A program made the position numbers and the translations under genes. Below the pieces are notes generated by a model. It worked only from the letters and a program-made list of their open reading frames with translations. It was not told the origin of the DNA and made no database searches. DNA of 64,000 nt from Deltaproteobacteria bacterium. Lineage in GTDB: Bacteria > Bdellovibrionota > FAC87 > UBA2466. The stretch's first letter is position 1. Every line of letters begins with the position of its first letter. Positions 63,678 to 64,000 of the stretch are shown in pieces. The stretch spans positions 32,109 through 96,108 of the forward strand of contig OMIX01000064.1 in the NCBI GenBank assembly GCA_900299195.1. Reading direction: 5' to 3'.

Positions 63678-64000
63678 ATGACTCTAAGAAGGCATTCCGC
63701 ATCTTCGGTTGAAACAGAACTGAAATACTCCCTTTCAAAAGAGGAGTATTTAAAATTAAAAAAATATCTCAAGATTTTTTCTATCCACAAAAAACAACAA
63801 ACCAATTTTTATTTCGATACTCCCCAACTCAACTTAAAAAAAAATAAAATCGGCCTACGGATCCGAATCGAAGATTCTCACCAAGCTACTCTCACCATGA
63901 AACTACCTGCAAAAAAAATCAAATCCTCCATGGCTGGTTTAAAAGTGAGAATCGAAATTGAAACCCCGGTCAAAATGACTACCGCAAGAACGCTTATCAA
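63678..64000 (+). CDS. CYTH-domain protein (partial, 3' end beyond window)
   Basis: The frame opens at ATG 63678 and runs off the right edge, so it is absent from the ORF track. The visible 107 residues have the CYTH hallmark ExExK as VETELKY near residue 11. Also visible are NFYFDTPQLNL, GLRIRIED, and TLTMKLP. Such domains bind triphosphate or polyphosphate compounds and metal, as in triphosphatases or class IV cyclases. The missing C-terminus prevents a finer call. It probably follows the 62950 gene in one transcript. Confidence 0.78.
   Translation, partial: MTLRRHSASSVETELKYSLSKEEYLKLKKYLKIFSIHKKQQTNFYFDTPQLNLKKNKIGLRIRIEDSHQATLTMKLPAKKIKSSMAGLKVRIEIETPVKMTTARTLI

Noticed and set aside
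1-64000. CRISPR array, prophage or integrative element
   Set aside because: No regularly spaced repeats, integrase, terminase or tRNA-linked direct repeats were seen; gene content is mostly housekeeping.

Overview
The window looks like chromosomal DNA of a compact, AT-leaning Gram-negative bacterium, most likely a member of the Bdellovibrionota (Bdellovibrio/Oligoflexia-type). This placement is inferred from gene content and not from a marker-gene search. The supporting content is a pilMNOPQ type IV pilus operon, a ResB/CcsA (system II) cytochrome c biogenesis pair, a b558-type succinate dehydrogenase, a mitochondrial-type aconitase, and many small exported proteins of unknown function. No tRNA, rRNA, CRISPR array, prophage or transposase gene was seen. 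Genes are tightly packed: many neighbours overlap by ATGA, and convergent pairs share stop-codon bases (ssb/hemW, lon/downstream gene).

Layout. 1-5 kb: pilMNOPQ on the minus strand, with pilQ cut by the left edge. 5-16 kb: an RDD membrane protein, ssb, hemW, a tandem M16 peptidase, ccsA/resB, then ygfZ, a DUF971 protein and mrp, a group related to heme and Fe-S protein maturation. 16-20.5 kb: a secreted alpha/beta hydrolase, a long repeat-like inverted repeat, and two divergent exported proteins each with one CxxCH heme site. 20.5-22.6 kb: a membrane-anchored Ser/Thr kinase preceded by an unusually structured non-coding segment, an intrinsic terminator and a small one-helix membrane protein gene. 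22.6-36.1 kb: lysA, a glycosyltransferase, a NitT/TauT-like ABC transporter with a fused permease, and a sugar/glycan block (sugar transaminase, WbqC-like, FAD oxidoreductase, GT2, methyltransferase, degenerate aminotransferase, GT39-like membrane protein).

36-48 kb: murI, an exported propeller-like protein, a 48-residue very basic protein missed by the ORF track, lon, and a minus-strand operon acn-wzm-wzt-M48 peptidase-phosphodiesterase-small exported protein. 48-53.7 kb: an outer-membrane-like protein, sdhCAB, khpA and an FHA-GGDEF diguanylate cyclase. 53.7-64 kb: an exported protein, nrnA, a DOMON-like protein, an alcohol dehydrogenase, a cation-exchanger-like protein, an ftsK lacking the gamma domain, a rhomboid protease, methylmalonyl-CoA epimerase, a ferritin-like protein, an acidic one-helix membrane protein and the start of a CYTH-domain gene.

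The main unexplained signals are: (a) a multi-helix RNA candidate with a terminator in front of the kinase gene; (b) a recurring 17-bp palindrome of the TGTCnAA-TTnGACA type that flanks the ferritin-like gene and recurs elsewhere; (c) a 32-bp perfect inverted repeat filling the gap between two convergent genes, with a shorter cousin after sdhB; and (d) the 48-residue Lys/Arg-rich protein with its own promoter and terminator. Motif and structure calls were made by eye.
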